A DNA stretch of 64,000 nucleotides, taken from the NCBI GenBank assembly GCA_009919275.1, contig RGCG01000002.1:1-64000 (forward strand). Reading direction: 5' to 3'. The stretch is from Actinomycetota bacterium. Lineage in GTDB: Bacteria > Actinomycetota > Acidimicrobiia > Acidimicrobiales > Ilumatobacteraceae. The translations under genes were made by a program, and so were the position numbers. Positions 36,136 to 46,672 of this stretch are shown piece after piece. Each line of letters starts with the position of its first letter. Position 1 is the first letter of the stretch. The notes beneath the pieces are model-generated. The model made no database searches, was not told where the DNA came from, and saw nothing but the letters and a program-made list of their open reading frames with translations.

Positions 36136-37223
36136 CAGCCCCGTTGGGTGAGGAGGCTCACGGTGCCACCGAGTTCGAGGACGTAGACGTCACCCGAGGC
36201 GACCGTTCTCACGGCCGTCACCGAACCGGCATTCTCGACGAGCCTTGTGATGGAAGTCGTCTTCTTCCCGTTCACCTCGATGGCGGTGATGTGTCCGGTG
36301 CAGTAGTCGCCGAACACGTACCAGCCGGTGAGTGTCGGCAACTTCGGTGACCGCACCCGGGTGCCTCCCGAGATCGAGCAGCCATCGTCGCCGTGTTCGT
36401 AGACGTACACAGGTGCAAGGTGGTTCCTCGCCGTTTGATCCTTGTTGAATCGCGCAAAGCCTTCGTACGCGCTCCATCCGAAGTTGGCATTGCGCCCCGA
36501 CCCCAACGTTGCCCACGCGACGCTGACTTCTTCCCACTTGTCCTGGCCGACGTCGGCGACCCAGAGATTCATGTCGTTGTCGAACTCGAATCGCCATGGA
36601 TTGCGCAGCCCAATCGACCAGATTCGTGGATCGGCGGCACGCTTGTTGCGTGCAAGTGGATCGATACTGATGATCTTTCCGAGCATCGACTTGCGGTCGA
36701 GTGCGAATCGTTGCGGGTCGTCGCGCGAGCCGCCGTCGCCCGTGCCGATGTACAGACGGTTGCTTGGTCCGAACGCGAGACCGCCGCCGTTGTGGTTGGC
36801 GTAGGGCTGCTCGAGCGAAAAGAGCTCGACGCGGGTCGCGGGATCGGCCACGTTTCCGGTGGTCATGCGGAATCTTGCGACGATGGTGTCGCCGGCGGCG
36901 TCGGTGTAATTCGCGAAGAGAAATTGGCCGTTGGGGTGAAAGGCGACTCCCAGCAGACCGCGTTCGCCGGAGGCGCCGGTGAGCGACGTGAGATCGAGAG
37001 CGGTCGTCTTTGCCTTTGTCTTTGGCGCGTAACGAATGACGAGGCCATCTTGTTCGGCGATGTAGAGGCCGTCGTCCCCCGGGCGCGAGGCGATGTCGAC
37101 GGGTTTCGATGCGTTCGTGACCTTCACCAGTCGCGCAGATGGCATTTGTGCCGCCCCGACCCCGTCGAGGGTGCCACCAAGAATGAAACCCGCGACCGCG
37201 AGGAGGGAAATTGGTTTACGCAT
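36135..37223 (-). CDS. Secreted PQQ-type sugar dehydrogenase-like beta-propeller
   Basis: This 362-residue protein is the intact paralogue: signal peptide (PISLLAVAGFILGGTLDGVG), DDGLYIAEQDGLVIRY, ERGLLGVAFHPNGQFLF, HNGGGLAFGPSNRLYIGTGD near residue 165, IGLRNPWRFEFD and GWYVFGDYCTGHI, ending with GDVYVLELGGTVSLLT. The family includes soluble PQQ glucose dehydrogenases and Hip-like proteins; substrate and PQQ use are not shown. Its start overlaps the tesB stop by 8 nt, so the three genes form one operon. Confidence 0.87.
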   Translation of the reverse strand: MRKPISLLAVAGFILGGTLDGVGAAQMPSARLVKVTNASKPVDIASRPGDDGLYIAEQDGLVIRYAPKTKAKTTALDLTSLTGASGERGLLGVAFHPNGQFLFANYTDAAGDTIVARFRMTTGNVADPATRVELFSLEQPYANHNGGGLAFGPSNRLYIGTGDGGSRDDPQRFALDRKSMLGKIISIDPLARNKRAADPRIWSIGLRNPWRFEFDNDMNLWVADVGQDKWEEVSVAWATLGSGRNANFGWSAYEGFARFNKDQTARNHLAPVYVYEHGDDGCSISGGTRVRSPKLPTLTGWYVFGDYCTGHITAIEVNGKKTTSITRLVENAGSVTAVRTVASGDVYVLELGGTVSLLTQRG

Positions 37224-38073
37224 CGGCGTTGACGCGCGCTAGCCCCTCTTGCACGACCGTGATTGCGAGCTGACCATCCTGTGTGTAGATGGATCCGCCA
37301 GCGAGTCCGCGGGCGTTCGAAGTTGAGATGGAGTACTGGTCGTAGAGCATCCACTCGTCGGCGCGAAACGGTCGATGAAACCACATGGCGTGATCGAGAC
37401 TTGCCATCTGCACGCCCTTTGAATTCCACGACAATCCGTGGGGCAACAAGGTTGTATCGAGAAGTGTGAAGTCGCTTGCGTAGGTGGCGATGCAGGTGTG
37501 AAGAACGGGATCGTCGGGCAGTGTGCCGTCGGCGCGCATCCACACGCGTTGGCCGAGTGTCGGCACGCCCTCGCGGGAAAACGGATCACCATCGACGTAG
37601 CGAAGGTCGATCGGGCGCGGCCTGTCGTACCACTCACCAATGAGGTGTTTGTAGGGCGCCATGCGTTCCTTGAAGTCGGGCAGTGTCTCGGGATCGGCAA
37701 GGTTGTTCGGCCCGTTGATCTGGTGGTCGGGGCCGGGCTCGTTGAGGTGGAACGACGCCTGGAGGTTGAAGATGACCTCGCCATGTTGGATGGCGACGAC
37801 ACGCCGGGTGGTGAAACTTCGTCCGTCGCGGATGCGGTCGACGTTGTAGAGAATCGGAACCCAGGGATCCCCCGGGCGCAGAAAGTAGGCGTGGAGAGAG
37901 TGCACGTGGCGGTCGGCCTCGACGGTGCGGGCCGCAGCCACCAGTGCCTGGCCCGCCACTTGGCCACCAAAGACACGCTGCCGGTTTTCATCGGGCGACT
38001 TGCCGCGAAACACGTTGACTTCGATGGCTTCGAGGTCGAGGAGATCGATGAGGTCGTCGAGCGCGGATTTCAT
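37216..38073 (-). CDS. tesB: Acyl-CoA thioesterase II
   Basis: This protein of about 285 residues is a double-hotdog thioesterase: VFGGQVAGQALVAAART near residue 35, LHAYFLRPGDPWVPILYNVDRIRDGRSFTTRRV near 58 and SLDHAMWFHRPFRADEWMLYDQYS near 225, where the catalytic Asp and Ser/Thr lie. It hydrolyses medium and long acyl-CoAs. ATG 38073 follows GGGGTGCA; the ORF track adds 11 residues upstream. A GCCCTGACAACATG motif 5' of the start is shared with the formiminotransferase gene. Confidence 0.92.
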   Translation of the reverse strand: MKSALDDLIDLLDLEAIEVNVFRGKSPDENRQRVFGGQVAGQALVAAARTVEADRHVHSLHAYFLRPGDPWVPILYNVDRIRDGRSFTTRRVVAIQHGEVIFNLQASFHLNEPGPDHQINGPNNLADPETLPDFKERMAPYKHLIGEWYDRPRPIDLRYVDGDPFSREGVPTLGQRVWMRADGTLPDDPVLHTCIATYASDFTLLDTTLLPHGLSWNSKGVQMASLDHAMWFHRPFRADEWMLYDQYSISTSNARGLAGGSIYTQDGQLAITVVQEGLARVNADA

Positions 38074-38123
38074 TGCACCCCATGTTGTCAGGGCAGGGGA
38101 CCGCACACAACGTGGGAGAGGGG

Positions 38124-38129
38124 TACCAT
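38124..38129 (+). promoter_or_regulatory. -10 box, leaderless type (nitroreductase)
   Basis: TACCAT lies 7 nt before the GTG at 38137, the same box and spacing as at moaE. Confidence 0.5.
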
Positions 38130-38136
38130 CGCCCCC

Positions 38137-39428
<1,292 letters not shown>

Positions 39429-39439
39429 CGGCCGCAACA

Positions 39440-40468
39440 TCAGTGGTCGAGGAAGCCGTGGCGGAAGAGCCGCGAACCCGGTGATGCTCCGGTAATGGCA
39501 TCGGCCGCCAAGATGACTGCTGCACCCGTGTAAGCCGTGCGTTCGTCGGCGGGGAACGCAATGCGATCGGGGTAGACGATTCCCGTGAGGTACGAACCGT
39601 CGTCGCAGCGGTGCGCACGCGTCCACGACAACAACTTCACGGCGGTATCGATGTCGCCGAGGGCGGAGTGGGCGAGCGAGCACTCGGCCGTCTCCGCTGC
39701 GGTTATCCAAGGTTCGTCACTCACGCAACGGATGCCGAGACCATCCATTGAAAACGTGTCCCACAACGACGCAAGGCGATCCTTGGCCTGGGATCCCTCC
39801 ATCGTGCCCGTCATGACGGGGTAGTACCAGTCCATCGCCCATCGTTCCTTTGGTTCGAAAGCGGTGAGATCGGTACGCACGACATGGTCGATTGCATCGG
39901 CCGCGCGCAACAGATGATCGGGGTGGTCGTCGACGAGAGCAGCCAACATCGCACCGCAGCGAAGCGAATGCCTGATCGACGACGATCCGGTGAGAAGCGA
40001 GTAGTTCCAGGGCATCTCATCGACCTCGCGGGCCCACAGCACCGTTCCATCGGACTTTCGGTGATTGAGTACCCATTCGAGGGCGGCACTGACGACCGGC
40101 CACAGATTCTTCACCGTGGCGATGTCGCCGGTGCACAACCAGTGGTGCCACAGCCCGGCTGCGACATAGGCACAGACGTTTGTGTCGAGCTTTGCATCTT
40201 CGATGCCGCCGTCGGAGAGGTAGTAGTTGTGCCACGCACCATCATCGCGTTGGGTCGAGGCCAGCCAGTCGTAAGCGAGGCGGGCTTCGCGATGCAGGCC
40301 CAACGTGTCGAGCGCCATCGCGGTTTCGACGTGGTTCCACGGATCGCAGTGTCCACCGTCGAACCAAGGAATCATCCCGTTGGGCAACTGCAAGCGGGCG
40401 ATTGATTCTGCCGTCGCGAGAAGTTCGGCATGGCTGACGACCCCGCTGATGGTGAGATCGTGTTTCAT
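39440..40468 (-). CDS. Alpha/alpha-toroid protein (prenyltransferase/terpene-cyclase-like or glycosidase-like)
   Basis: This protein of about 342 residues has repeated helical hairpins with aromatic and Gly turns (QLPNGMIPWFDGGHCDPWNHVETAMAL; RDDGAWHNYYLSDGG; SDGTVLWAREVDEMPWNY), as in alpha/alpha toroids. The Asp residues near DDGSYLTG could be catalytic or metal-binding, but the exact family is not certain. Its ATG overlaps the methyltransferase stop as ATGA, so it forms an operon with the glycosyltransferase and methyltransferase, suggesting a surface glycan or lipid-linked product. Confidence 0.65.
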   Translation of the reverse strand: MKHDLTISGVVSHAELLATAESIARLQLPNGMIPWFDGGHCDPWNHVETAMALDTLGLHREARLAYDWLASTQRDDGAWHNYYLSDGGIEDAKLDTNVCAYVAAGLWHHWLCTGDIATVKNLWPVVSAALEWVLNHRKSDGTVLWAREVDEMPWNYSLLTGSSSIRHSLRCGAMLAALVDDHPDHLLRAADAIDHVVRTDLTAFEPKERWAMDWYYPVMTGTMEGSQAKDRLASLWDTFSMDGLGIRCVSDEPWITAAETAECSLAHSALGDIDTAVKLLSWTRAHRCDDGSYLTGIVYPDRIAFPADERTAYTGAAVILAADAITGASPGSRLFRHGFLDH

Positions 40469-41214
40469 CGCGATGCCCCAACCGGCGATGCGATGTCGGC
40501 CCGACTGCGGGCGTAAACGACGAAGCTCTTGCCGAGCACCGGACTCAGCACTTTTTCGACGACCTTCATCCCACGGGGCTGGTTGATGATGTCCCATTCG
40601 AGGAAGCGCCGGTAAGCCGTGACGGCTCGGTGTGATTCGTTTCGCGGTCCGACCGCACACCGCAACCACCAGTAGGGACTGTGCAATGCGTGTGCATGGT
40701 GCTGGCCGACGATGTCGAAACCGGCGGTCCGCAATTTTGCCTTCAGTTCGGTTGCCGAGTAGATGCGGACGTGGCCCCCGGGGGATTTCGGCGCGTGGTA
40801 TTCATCGGACAGCATCCAGTTGATCTTCTCGGGAAGCCACGTCGGAACCGTGGCGGCGAGGACTCCACCGGGCTTCAAGACGCGGTGCAACTCTGCGATG
40901 GCCGCCGTGTCGGAGTCGATGTGTTCGAGCACCTCGGAGGTGACGACACGGTCGAACGTGGCATCGGCGAACGGCAGCCGCGTCGCATCACCGCGCAGGC
41001 ATGCAACGAACCGATCGGGCGCCATTTCGCCCGCCAACGCCATCGCAGCGAAGGTGTTGCGGGTGGCGACGACCTCGTCGGCTGCCCAGTCGAGAGCAAC
41101 GACACGCGCACCGAGTCGGGCGGCCTCGTAGGCATGGCGACCAAAGCCGGCCCCCGCATCGAGAAAGAGTTGACCGGGACTGAGGCCCAGCTTGTCGAAT
41201 CGAACCGTCAGCAT
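40465..41214 (-). CDS. Class I SAM-dependent methyltransferase
   Basis: This protein of about 249 residues has motif I FLDAGAGFGRHAYEAARLG near residue 20, ALDWA (motif post I), GDATRLPFADATFDRVV near 75 and HRVLKPGGVLAATVP near 112. It matches the Methyltransf_11 group. ATG 41214 overlaps the glycosyltransferase stop as TGATG; the ORF track adds 29 residues from the other gene. It probably methylates a sugar or lipid made by the same operon. Confidence 0.85.
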   Translation of the reverse strand: MLTVRFDKLGLSPGQLFLDAGAGFGRHAYEAARLGARVVALDWAADEVVATRNTFAAMALAGEMAPDRFVACLRGDATRLPFADATFDRVVTSEVLEHIDSDTAAIAELHRVLKPGGVLAATVPTWLPEKINWMLSDEYHAPKSPGGHVRIYSATELKAKLRTAGFDIVGQHHAHALHSPYWWLRCAVGPRNESHRAVTAYRRFLEWDIINQPRGMKVVEKVLSPVLGKSFVVYARSRADIASPVGASR

Positions 41215-42491
41215 CAACGTCTCCGTGCGCGATTGTGCGGCATGTCGAGAACTTCGCGGTACTGCTCGACCGTGAGTGCAGCGCAGTGACGCCAGCTCCA
41301 CCTTTCGACGACCCGCCGCCGGCCGTTCGCACCGATGCGGGCACGGAGCTCGGCATCGTCGAGCCCGCGACGCAGGGCTGCCGCGAGTGAGTCGACGTCA
41401 CCGGCCTTGCATTGCAAAACCGTGTCACCGTCGATACCGGTGACTTCTGGGAGCGCTCCACCGTCGGTGGCGACAAGGCAGATGCCGGTGCACATCGCCT
41501 CGATGGCGGGGAGGCTGAATCCTTCGTAGAGACTCGGCACCACCGCGAGTTCGGCTTCGGCGTACAACTCGACGATGCGCTCGTCGGGCACACCCGACAC
41601 AAAGTCGACGTGATCACGCAGGCCGAGAGAGTCGATGAGATCGGCGCTCTTTCCGGGTTTTGGTTTGCCGATGATCGTCAGGCGGACATCACGCTCGGTG
41701 CGCAACTTCGCCATTGCTTCGAGCAAAAAGGACAGTCCCTTCAACGCAACGTCGGCCGACGCCGTGGTGATGAGGTGGCCGGGCTTGCGAGCAACGTTGG
41801 GGATCGGACGGAAGAGGTCGGGGTCGACGCCGACCGGCACGAGACGCATGCGGTCGAGCGACACGCCCATGTCGTCGTGGATGTCCTTGATGGAGTTCTC
41901 ACTGACGACCACGATCCGGGGCATTTTCGAGGCAACCTTGCCTTGCATCTTCACGAACGAATACCAGCGGCTGATTCCGAAGCGCTTGTAACGACTCTTC
42001 GTGTGTTCGAGCTCGAGAGCACGATCGCGCGTGATGGGGTGGTGAAGCGTGACGACGGTGGGAATCATCTTTTCGATTTTCAGGATGTCGTCGCCCAGGC
42101 ATTGGTTGTCGTGCACGATGTCAAAGTCACCGACGCGGCTCTTCAGGGCGCGATAGGCGCGCATGCTGAAGGCCTTGGGTTCCCCGAAGGTTCCCTTCAA
42201 GAAAAGCGCTGCCTCGACGAAGTTCGGCCAGTTCTTCAGTTCCCAGTAGGCGGGGAATCGACCCGGATACTGGTCGTTGAAGATGTCGAGGCTCGGCAGT
42301 TGGTGAAGGGGGATGCGAGGGTCGAGAACCGGGTAGGGCTGGCCGCCGAACACCTCGACGTGGTGACCGAGATCGACGAGAGCCTTGGTGAGATGTCGGG
42401 TGTAGACGCCCTGGCCACCGACGTGGGGCTTTCCTCTGTAGGTGAGGTATGCGATGCGCAACGGCCCACTCGGGTCTGACCCCACTGTCAT
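41214..42491 (-). CDS. Glycosyltransferase family 4
   Basis: This 425-residue GT-B enzyme begins with RIAYLTYRGKPHVGGQGVYTRHL, the Gly-rich acceptor loop of GT4 proteins. The C-terminal donor domain has VPSLYEGFSLPAIEAM (the E-x7-E nucleotide-sugar motif) near residue 325. It should transfer a sugar from an NDP-sugar to a glycan or lipid; the acceptor is unknown. It is first in the operon GT4-methyltransferase-toroid. Confidence 0.9.
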   Translation of the reverse strand: MTVGSDPSGPLRIAYLTYRGKPHVGGQGVYTRHLTKALVDLGHHVEVFGGQPYPVLDPRIPLHQLPSLDIFNDQYPGRFPAYWELKNWPNFVEAALFLKGTFGEPKAFSMRAYRALKSRVGDFDIVHDNQCLGDDILKIEKMIPTVVTLHHPITRDRALELEHTKSRYKRFGISRWYSFVKMQGKVASKMPRIVVVSENSIKDIHDDMGVSLDRMRLVPVGVDPDLFRPIPNVARKPGHLITTASADVALKGLSFLLEAMAKLRTERDVRLTIIGKPKPGKSADLIDSLGLRDHVDFVSGVPDERIVELYAEAELAVVPSLYEGFSLPAIEAMCTGICLVATDGGALPEVTGIDGDTVLQCKAGDVDSLAAALRRGLDDAELRARIGANGRRRVVERWSWRHCAALTVEQYREVLDMPHNRARRR

Positions 42492-42533
42492 AGAGCGGTC
42501 AGGCTACCGCCCGGTAGGCGACCTGCTCGTGGG

Positions 42534-43779
42534 TCACTTCGTGCGTGTTTTCGCCGGCTCTCTGTCATCGAACCGACGCATGAGCAGGTAGGCAAACGCG
42601 CCAAGCATGACGAGGACAATCGGCATGTCGCCGAGGCGTGAATACCAGGTGCGCCCGGTGCGCAGCGGCACGTCGGCGATGATGACCGCGTCGTCGCCAA
42701 TGCGCGTTCGCGAGACGACGTCTCCTGCATTACTAATGAAGCCCGAGAAGCCGGTCGGCGCCGCCTGGACAACGAATCGCGCCGACTCAATGGCGCGAAC
42801 CCGCGACGACGCGAGTTGCTGTGTCTGCAGAATCGTGCCGCGGTACGAGGATCCGTTCGTCGGGTTGATGACGATTGAGGCGCCGTCCTCGACTCCCTCG
42901 TTGACGCGACCCGCAAAGAAGATCTCCCACGAGATCGCCGTTGCGACACGCACTTCATCGATGGCATCGCCGCTGATGGTGGCCTTGTCGAGCGGAACGG
43001 TGAGTAGTCCCCTCGACGTGCCGGAAACTGCATCGGTGGGCACTTGATCAACCGGTGCACCAATCGCGCGCAGGACCCCGCGCATCGGGATGTACTCGCC
43101 AAACGGGACACGGCGCACCTTGTCGTATTGATCGCCGATCGACCCGTCGGGCATCACGACGACTTGGCGGTTCGTGAAACGACCCGGGCCGGCGTCTTGT
43201 GTGACTCCGACAAGGAACGGAACGTCGAGTCGCCCAGCCTCAGCGGCGATTTCTGCGTACTCCGGAGAAACTGCGAAGTCTGCGACGTCGATGACGTTTT
43301 CGGGCCAAACCACGAGGTCGACCTTGTCCGACGACACCGATGACCCTGACGAGCGGGACAACGGGACTCTGCGCCTGGGAGATTCCGAGCGACGCAAGCG
43401 GCACACCACCGAACGGCCACGAGAATCGGAGTGCTTCGACGAGGCCGTGCGAAAGCGGTTGCATCACGGCGTGGCGATCGGTGCGCCAAATGACAGCCTC
43501 GGCCAGGCCGTGAAGCAGTGCAAAAAGGATGCAGGCGATGATCCAACCCGGTGCCGAGATGAACCACATCCATGCAGTCGCGGGCAAAAGCCAGCCCAAC
43601 ACGAAAATGGTTGCCAGTGCGAATGCACCACGGCGTGTCTCTGCCTTGCGGCTGATCGTGTGGAACCACGCGAGGCCGAGAAATGCGAGGGGCCACCAAC
43701 CCCACGGGGGCATCGACGCGGCGACAATGAGCCCCGCCGCGAGTGATCGTGTGCCGGCGGGCGCGATGCGACGTGTCAC
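42534..43779 (-). pseudogene. lnt: Apolipoprotein N-acyltransferase broken by an internal out-of-frame deletion
   Basis: The first part (GTG 43779, overlapping the sortase stop as GTGA) encodes membrane helices typical of Lnt: MPPWGWWPLAFLGLAWF and LRFSWPFGGVPLASLGISQA. After PLVRVIGVV (about 43338) the frame is lost. The nitrilase-like catalytic half continues in another frame from KVDLVVWPENVID to 42534. The roughly 100 residues normally between them (the last helices and start of the catalytic domain) are missing. Of the Glu-Lys-Cys triad, Glu (VVWPEN) and Lys (QYDKVRRVPFGEY) remain, but the Cys position reads AISWEIF (Ser). Confidence 0.72.
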
Positions 43780-44339
43780 TGGCCGCCGGAGGTTCTCTGC
43801 GAGATCAGCTTTGCGAAGACGACGTATCTGTAGGCAATTGAGTGCGGAGGATGGCAAGCAAAGATTGTGAGCGTCGCTGTGCGTGTTGGCCGCGTGATCC
43901 ACATTGCATCGGGTCGCACCACCTGGCGCTTCGTGATCCGGTACTCGAGAACGCTTTGCTTCTTCCCGGTCGTGGTGACGTAGATGAGGTCGCCGATTGC
44001 CAATTTGTCGATGTCGCGCATCGGGGCGCCGTGGCTGGTTCGGTGGCCGGCGATCACTGCGTTGCCGGGGCGGCCCGGTAGCGAGGTTCCCGGCCACAAG
44101 CCGAGCCCGCGCGACAGAGCGTCGTCATGGATGCCGTAAAGAAGAGGAACGTTCACACCGATCGAGGGGATGTTCACGACGGCCACACTGCGCCCGAGCC
44201 GCGGAACCGCGGTTGCGGTTCCAGCGGCTCGAGTGGCGAGCGTTGGCGTGGGCGCGAAGGCGACTGCCGATGTCGCCAGTGCCGCCGATGTTGCCAAAAA
44301 CAAGGCGAGCCACACCAGCCGGGGTTGGGAACGACGCAC
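43776..44339 (-). CDS. Class E-type sortase
   Basis: This 187-residue sortase has an N-terminal membrane anchor and a catalytic beta-barrel: His in VIAGHRTSHGAPMRDIDKL near residue 97, Cys in LTIFACHPPHS near 160 and Arg in YRYVVFAKL. IPSIGVNVPLLYG is the typical first strand. It would attach proteins bearing an LPxTG-like signal to the cell wall or act as a housekeeping pilin sortase. It precedes lnt in the same operon. Confidence 0.9.
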   Translation of the reverse strand: MRRSQPRLVWLALFLATSAALATSAVAFAPTPTLATRAAGTATAVPRLGRSVAVVNIPSIGVNVPLLYGIHDDALSRGLGLWPGTSLPGRPGNAVIAGHRTSHGAPMRDIDKLAIGDLIYVTTTGKKQSVLEYRITKRQVVRPDAMWITRPTRTATLTIFACHPPHSIAYRYVVFAKLISQRTSGGQ

Positions 44340-44366
44340 GGGTCAATTGTGGCAAGAACGGCGGTC

Positions 44367-45764
44367 TCAGCGGGCGGAAATCTCGTCGATGATTCGCATC
44401 GCAACGTCGTTTGCCTGCTGAATGCAAGCCGGTATCCCGATTCCACGGTAACTGGCGCCCGCAAGGTGGGCGGTTGGAAGTTCGACGGCGAGGTGTGCTT
44501 CGACATGAGCCACCCGGTCGAAGTGTTGCGGGCGGTACTGCGGGAAACTCTCGACCCACCTCGTGACTCGGACCGCACTCGGGTTGAGGTCGACTCCGAG
44601 GTGCATTTTCAGGTCGGCAAGTGTGAACGACTGAAGCTCGTCGTCGGAGTGGTGGTGCAACGGCATGCCGTCCCGACCGAGGGACACACGAAGCACTGCC
44701 GTCGAGTCGCTGTCGAGGTGCGCCCACTTTTGAGAGGCGAACGAGACGGCGGTGACGAAGCGCTGCACGGGTTTGGGAACGAGATAGCCACTGCCGACGG
44801 CGGCTCGGGGGAGGCTGCGCTTCGGTACTGCGAGGGTCACCATGACAACCGACGCGTGTTCCCACTCGCGAAGGAGGCGGCCGGCATTCGGTGCGGTCGC
44901 CGCAAGCCATTCCCCGGTATGGCGCGCAGGACCGGCGAGTACGACATGGTCACAGTGGTGTGAGCCTGATGATGTTTGCACCACGACGCCGGTCGCGGTG
45001 CGTTCGACAGAAGTGACGCGTTCGTTCGTCAGCACTGTCGCACCGAGTCGCGTGACGGCATCGAGAGTGGCATCGACGAGTTGTTGCATGCCCCCGATCG
45101 GTGCCGCGAACACGGGGGTTTCGGTCCCGTGGGCTGCGGGTTTCGGCCGCTTTCGCGCCGAGATGATGAGGCTGCGTCCTTCCGTTGCGAGCTCCGACAA
45201 CTGTGGCATGCCGCGCAGGGAGAAGTTGTCGGTGTCTGCCGCATAGATGCTGCCCACCAACGGATCGATGAGCATTTCGTGAACCTCGTTGCCGAGACGT
45301 TTGCGCATGTATGCGCCGAGACAGTCGTTGTCGATCGACGTGCGGGGCACCAGCGGCTCGAGACCCGCGCGGATCTTTCCGCGTGCCGACAGAAGACGCG
45401 AACGGCCAAGTGGCGCAAGTCGCGTGGGCACGCCGAGGAGGAGACTTTCGGGGAGCGGGTGGAGGCGGCCCCGCCATACCGATGCCTGCGCCACCGCGGG
45501 TGAGGTGAGCACGTCGCCGAGACCAACCGCATGCGCCAGGTCTCGCGCCGAGGGTACGCGCAGCAGGAACGCGTCAGCAGCTTCGTCAACGGCGGGGAGT
45601 CCGGCGAAGGGCGTCGTGCGGATGAGACCACCGATGCGATCACTTGCCTCGAGAAGCGTGACCTTGATGGTTGGATCAAGGGTCAACAGCCGGTGTGCGC
45701 AAGCCAAACCGGTGATGCCCGCGCCGACAACGACGACGTGGACGGGTGGTGACCCGGTGCTCAA
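44367..45764 (-). CDS. hemY: Protoporphyrinogen/coproporphyrinogen III oxidase
   Basis: This 465-residue flavoprotein has FAD motif VVVGAGITGLACAHRL at the N-terminus, LLEASDRIGGLIRT near 38, DEAADAFLL near 60 and the C-terminal SYRGIGIPACIQQANDVA. In Actinobacteria this enzyme (also called CgoX) oxidises coproporphyrinogen III in the coproporphyrin-dependent heme route. The start is a TTG overlapping the ferrochelatase stop as TTGA, a rare start codon justified by the coupling. Operon order hemE-hemH-hemY. Confidence 0.92.
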   Translation of the reverse strand: MSTGSPPVHVVVVGAGITGLACAHRLLTLDPTIKVTLLEASDRIGGLIRTTPFAGLPAVDEAADAFLLRVPSARDLAHAVGLGDVLTSPAVAQASVWRGRLHPLPESLLLGVPTRLAPLGRSRLLSARGKIRAGLEPLVPRTSIDNDCLGAYMRKRLGNEVHEMLIDPLVGSIYAADTDNFSLRGMPQLSELATEGRSLIISARKRPKPAAHGTETPVFAAPIGGMQQLVDATLDAVTRLGATVLTNERVTSVERTATGVVVQTSSGSHHCDHVVLAGPARHTGEWLAATAPNAGRLLREWEHASVVMVTLAVPKRSLPRAAVGSGYLVPKPVQRFVTAVSFASQKWAHLDSDSTAVLRVSLGRDGMPLHHHSDDELQSFTLADLKMHLGVDLNPSAVRVTRWVESFPQYRPQHFDRVAHVEAHLAVELPTAHLAGASYRGIGIPACIQQANDVAMRIIDEISAR

Positions 45765-46672
45765 CCCGCTGCCTCGATAATGCGCCGCGCGAGTGCGGCC
45801 ATCACCTCGGGGTTGTCGTTCACACAGGTTGTGCGGTCAAAGACGAGACCGCGTGCCTCGGCGTGCTTCTTCGCTTCGATGTCGAGGTCGAACAGAACCT
45901 CGAGGTGGTCGGCAACGAAACCACACGCGCACACGAGTACACCCCCCGGCGGGTTCTCCGAGGCCGCGAGTGCGTCGATTGCGTCGAGCACATCGGGGCC
46001 GATCCACGGTTCGGGAGTTCGTCCTGCCGACTGCCATGCGATTGCCCACTGTTCACCCTCACGCAAACCAACCGCTTCCGCCACGGCGACCGCCGTCGCG
46101 CGCAGTTCTTGCGGGTAGGGGTCACCTGCATCGATGATGCGTTGGGGTAACGAATGGGCAGTGAACAAGACCTTGGTCTTCGGGGGCATTTTCGCGAGGC
46201 GTGACCGCATGTCATCCGCGAGGAAGGTGATGAAGGCCGGCTCGGTTGCCCACGAGTCGATGCCAATGACTTCGATGCCGTTCGGCTCCGCCGCAGTTGT
46301 CGCGCGGCCAACGTATTGGCCGATGCTGTAGCTCGAGTAGTGCGGGGCAAGGACCAGGCCAACGATCTTTTCGACTCCGACGTTGGCGACGTTGGCGACG
46401 GCCTCTTCGATCATTGGATGCGCGTGCTTCAGCCCGAGCGTGACGCGAAAGCGTCCCGGTTGAAATGAATCGAGGGCATGTTGCACCGCGTCGCGTTGCG
46501 CTTCGGTGAGTGCCGCCAACGGAGACAACCCGCCGATGGCCTCGTAACGTCCCGTCAGTTCGGCGAGCAACTCGTCGGTCGGCGGACGACCGCGCCGGAT
46601 GTCGGTGTAGTACGGGAGGATTTCTTCGCGGCTGCGCGGCGTGCCGTAGGCCATGAGAACGACGGAAATCAT
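45761..46672 (-). CDS. hemH: Ferrochelatase (coproporphyrin ferrochelatase)
   Basis: This protein of about 303 residues inserts Fe2+ into the porphyrin. The family segments are VVLMAYGTPRSREEILPYYTDIRRG, LAPHYSSYSIGQY near 125, LFTAHSLPQRI (catalytic His) near 180 and CACGFVADHLEVLFDLDIEA near 255 with the catalytic Glu. ATG 46672 overlaps the hemE stop as ATGA; the ORF track adds 19 residues. Confidence 0.95.
   Translation of the reverse strand: MISVVLMAYGTPRSREEILPYYTDIRRGRPPTDELLAELTGRYEAIGGLSPLAALTEAQRDAVQHALDSFQPGRFRVTLGLKHAHPMIEEAVANVANVGVEKIVGLVLAPHYSSYSIGQYVGRATTAAEPNGIEVIGIDSWATEPAFITFLADDMRSRLAKMPPKTKVLFTAHSLPQRIIDAGDPYPQELRATAVAVAEAVGLREGEQWAIAWQSAGRTPEPWIGPDVLDAIDALAASENPPGGVLVCACGFVADHLEVLFDLDIEAKKHAEARGLVFDRTTCVNDNPEVMAALARRIIEAAG

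Noticed and set aside
42534-43779. lnt as two separate functional proteins
   Set aside because: Neither half is complete: the catalytic half lacks its first strands and has no plausible start, and the membrane half runs into nonsense.
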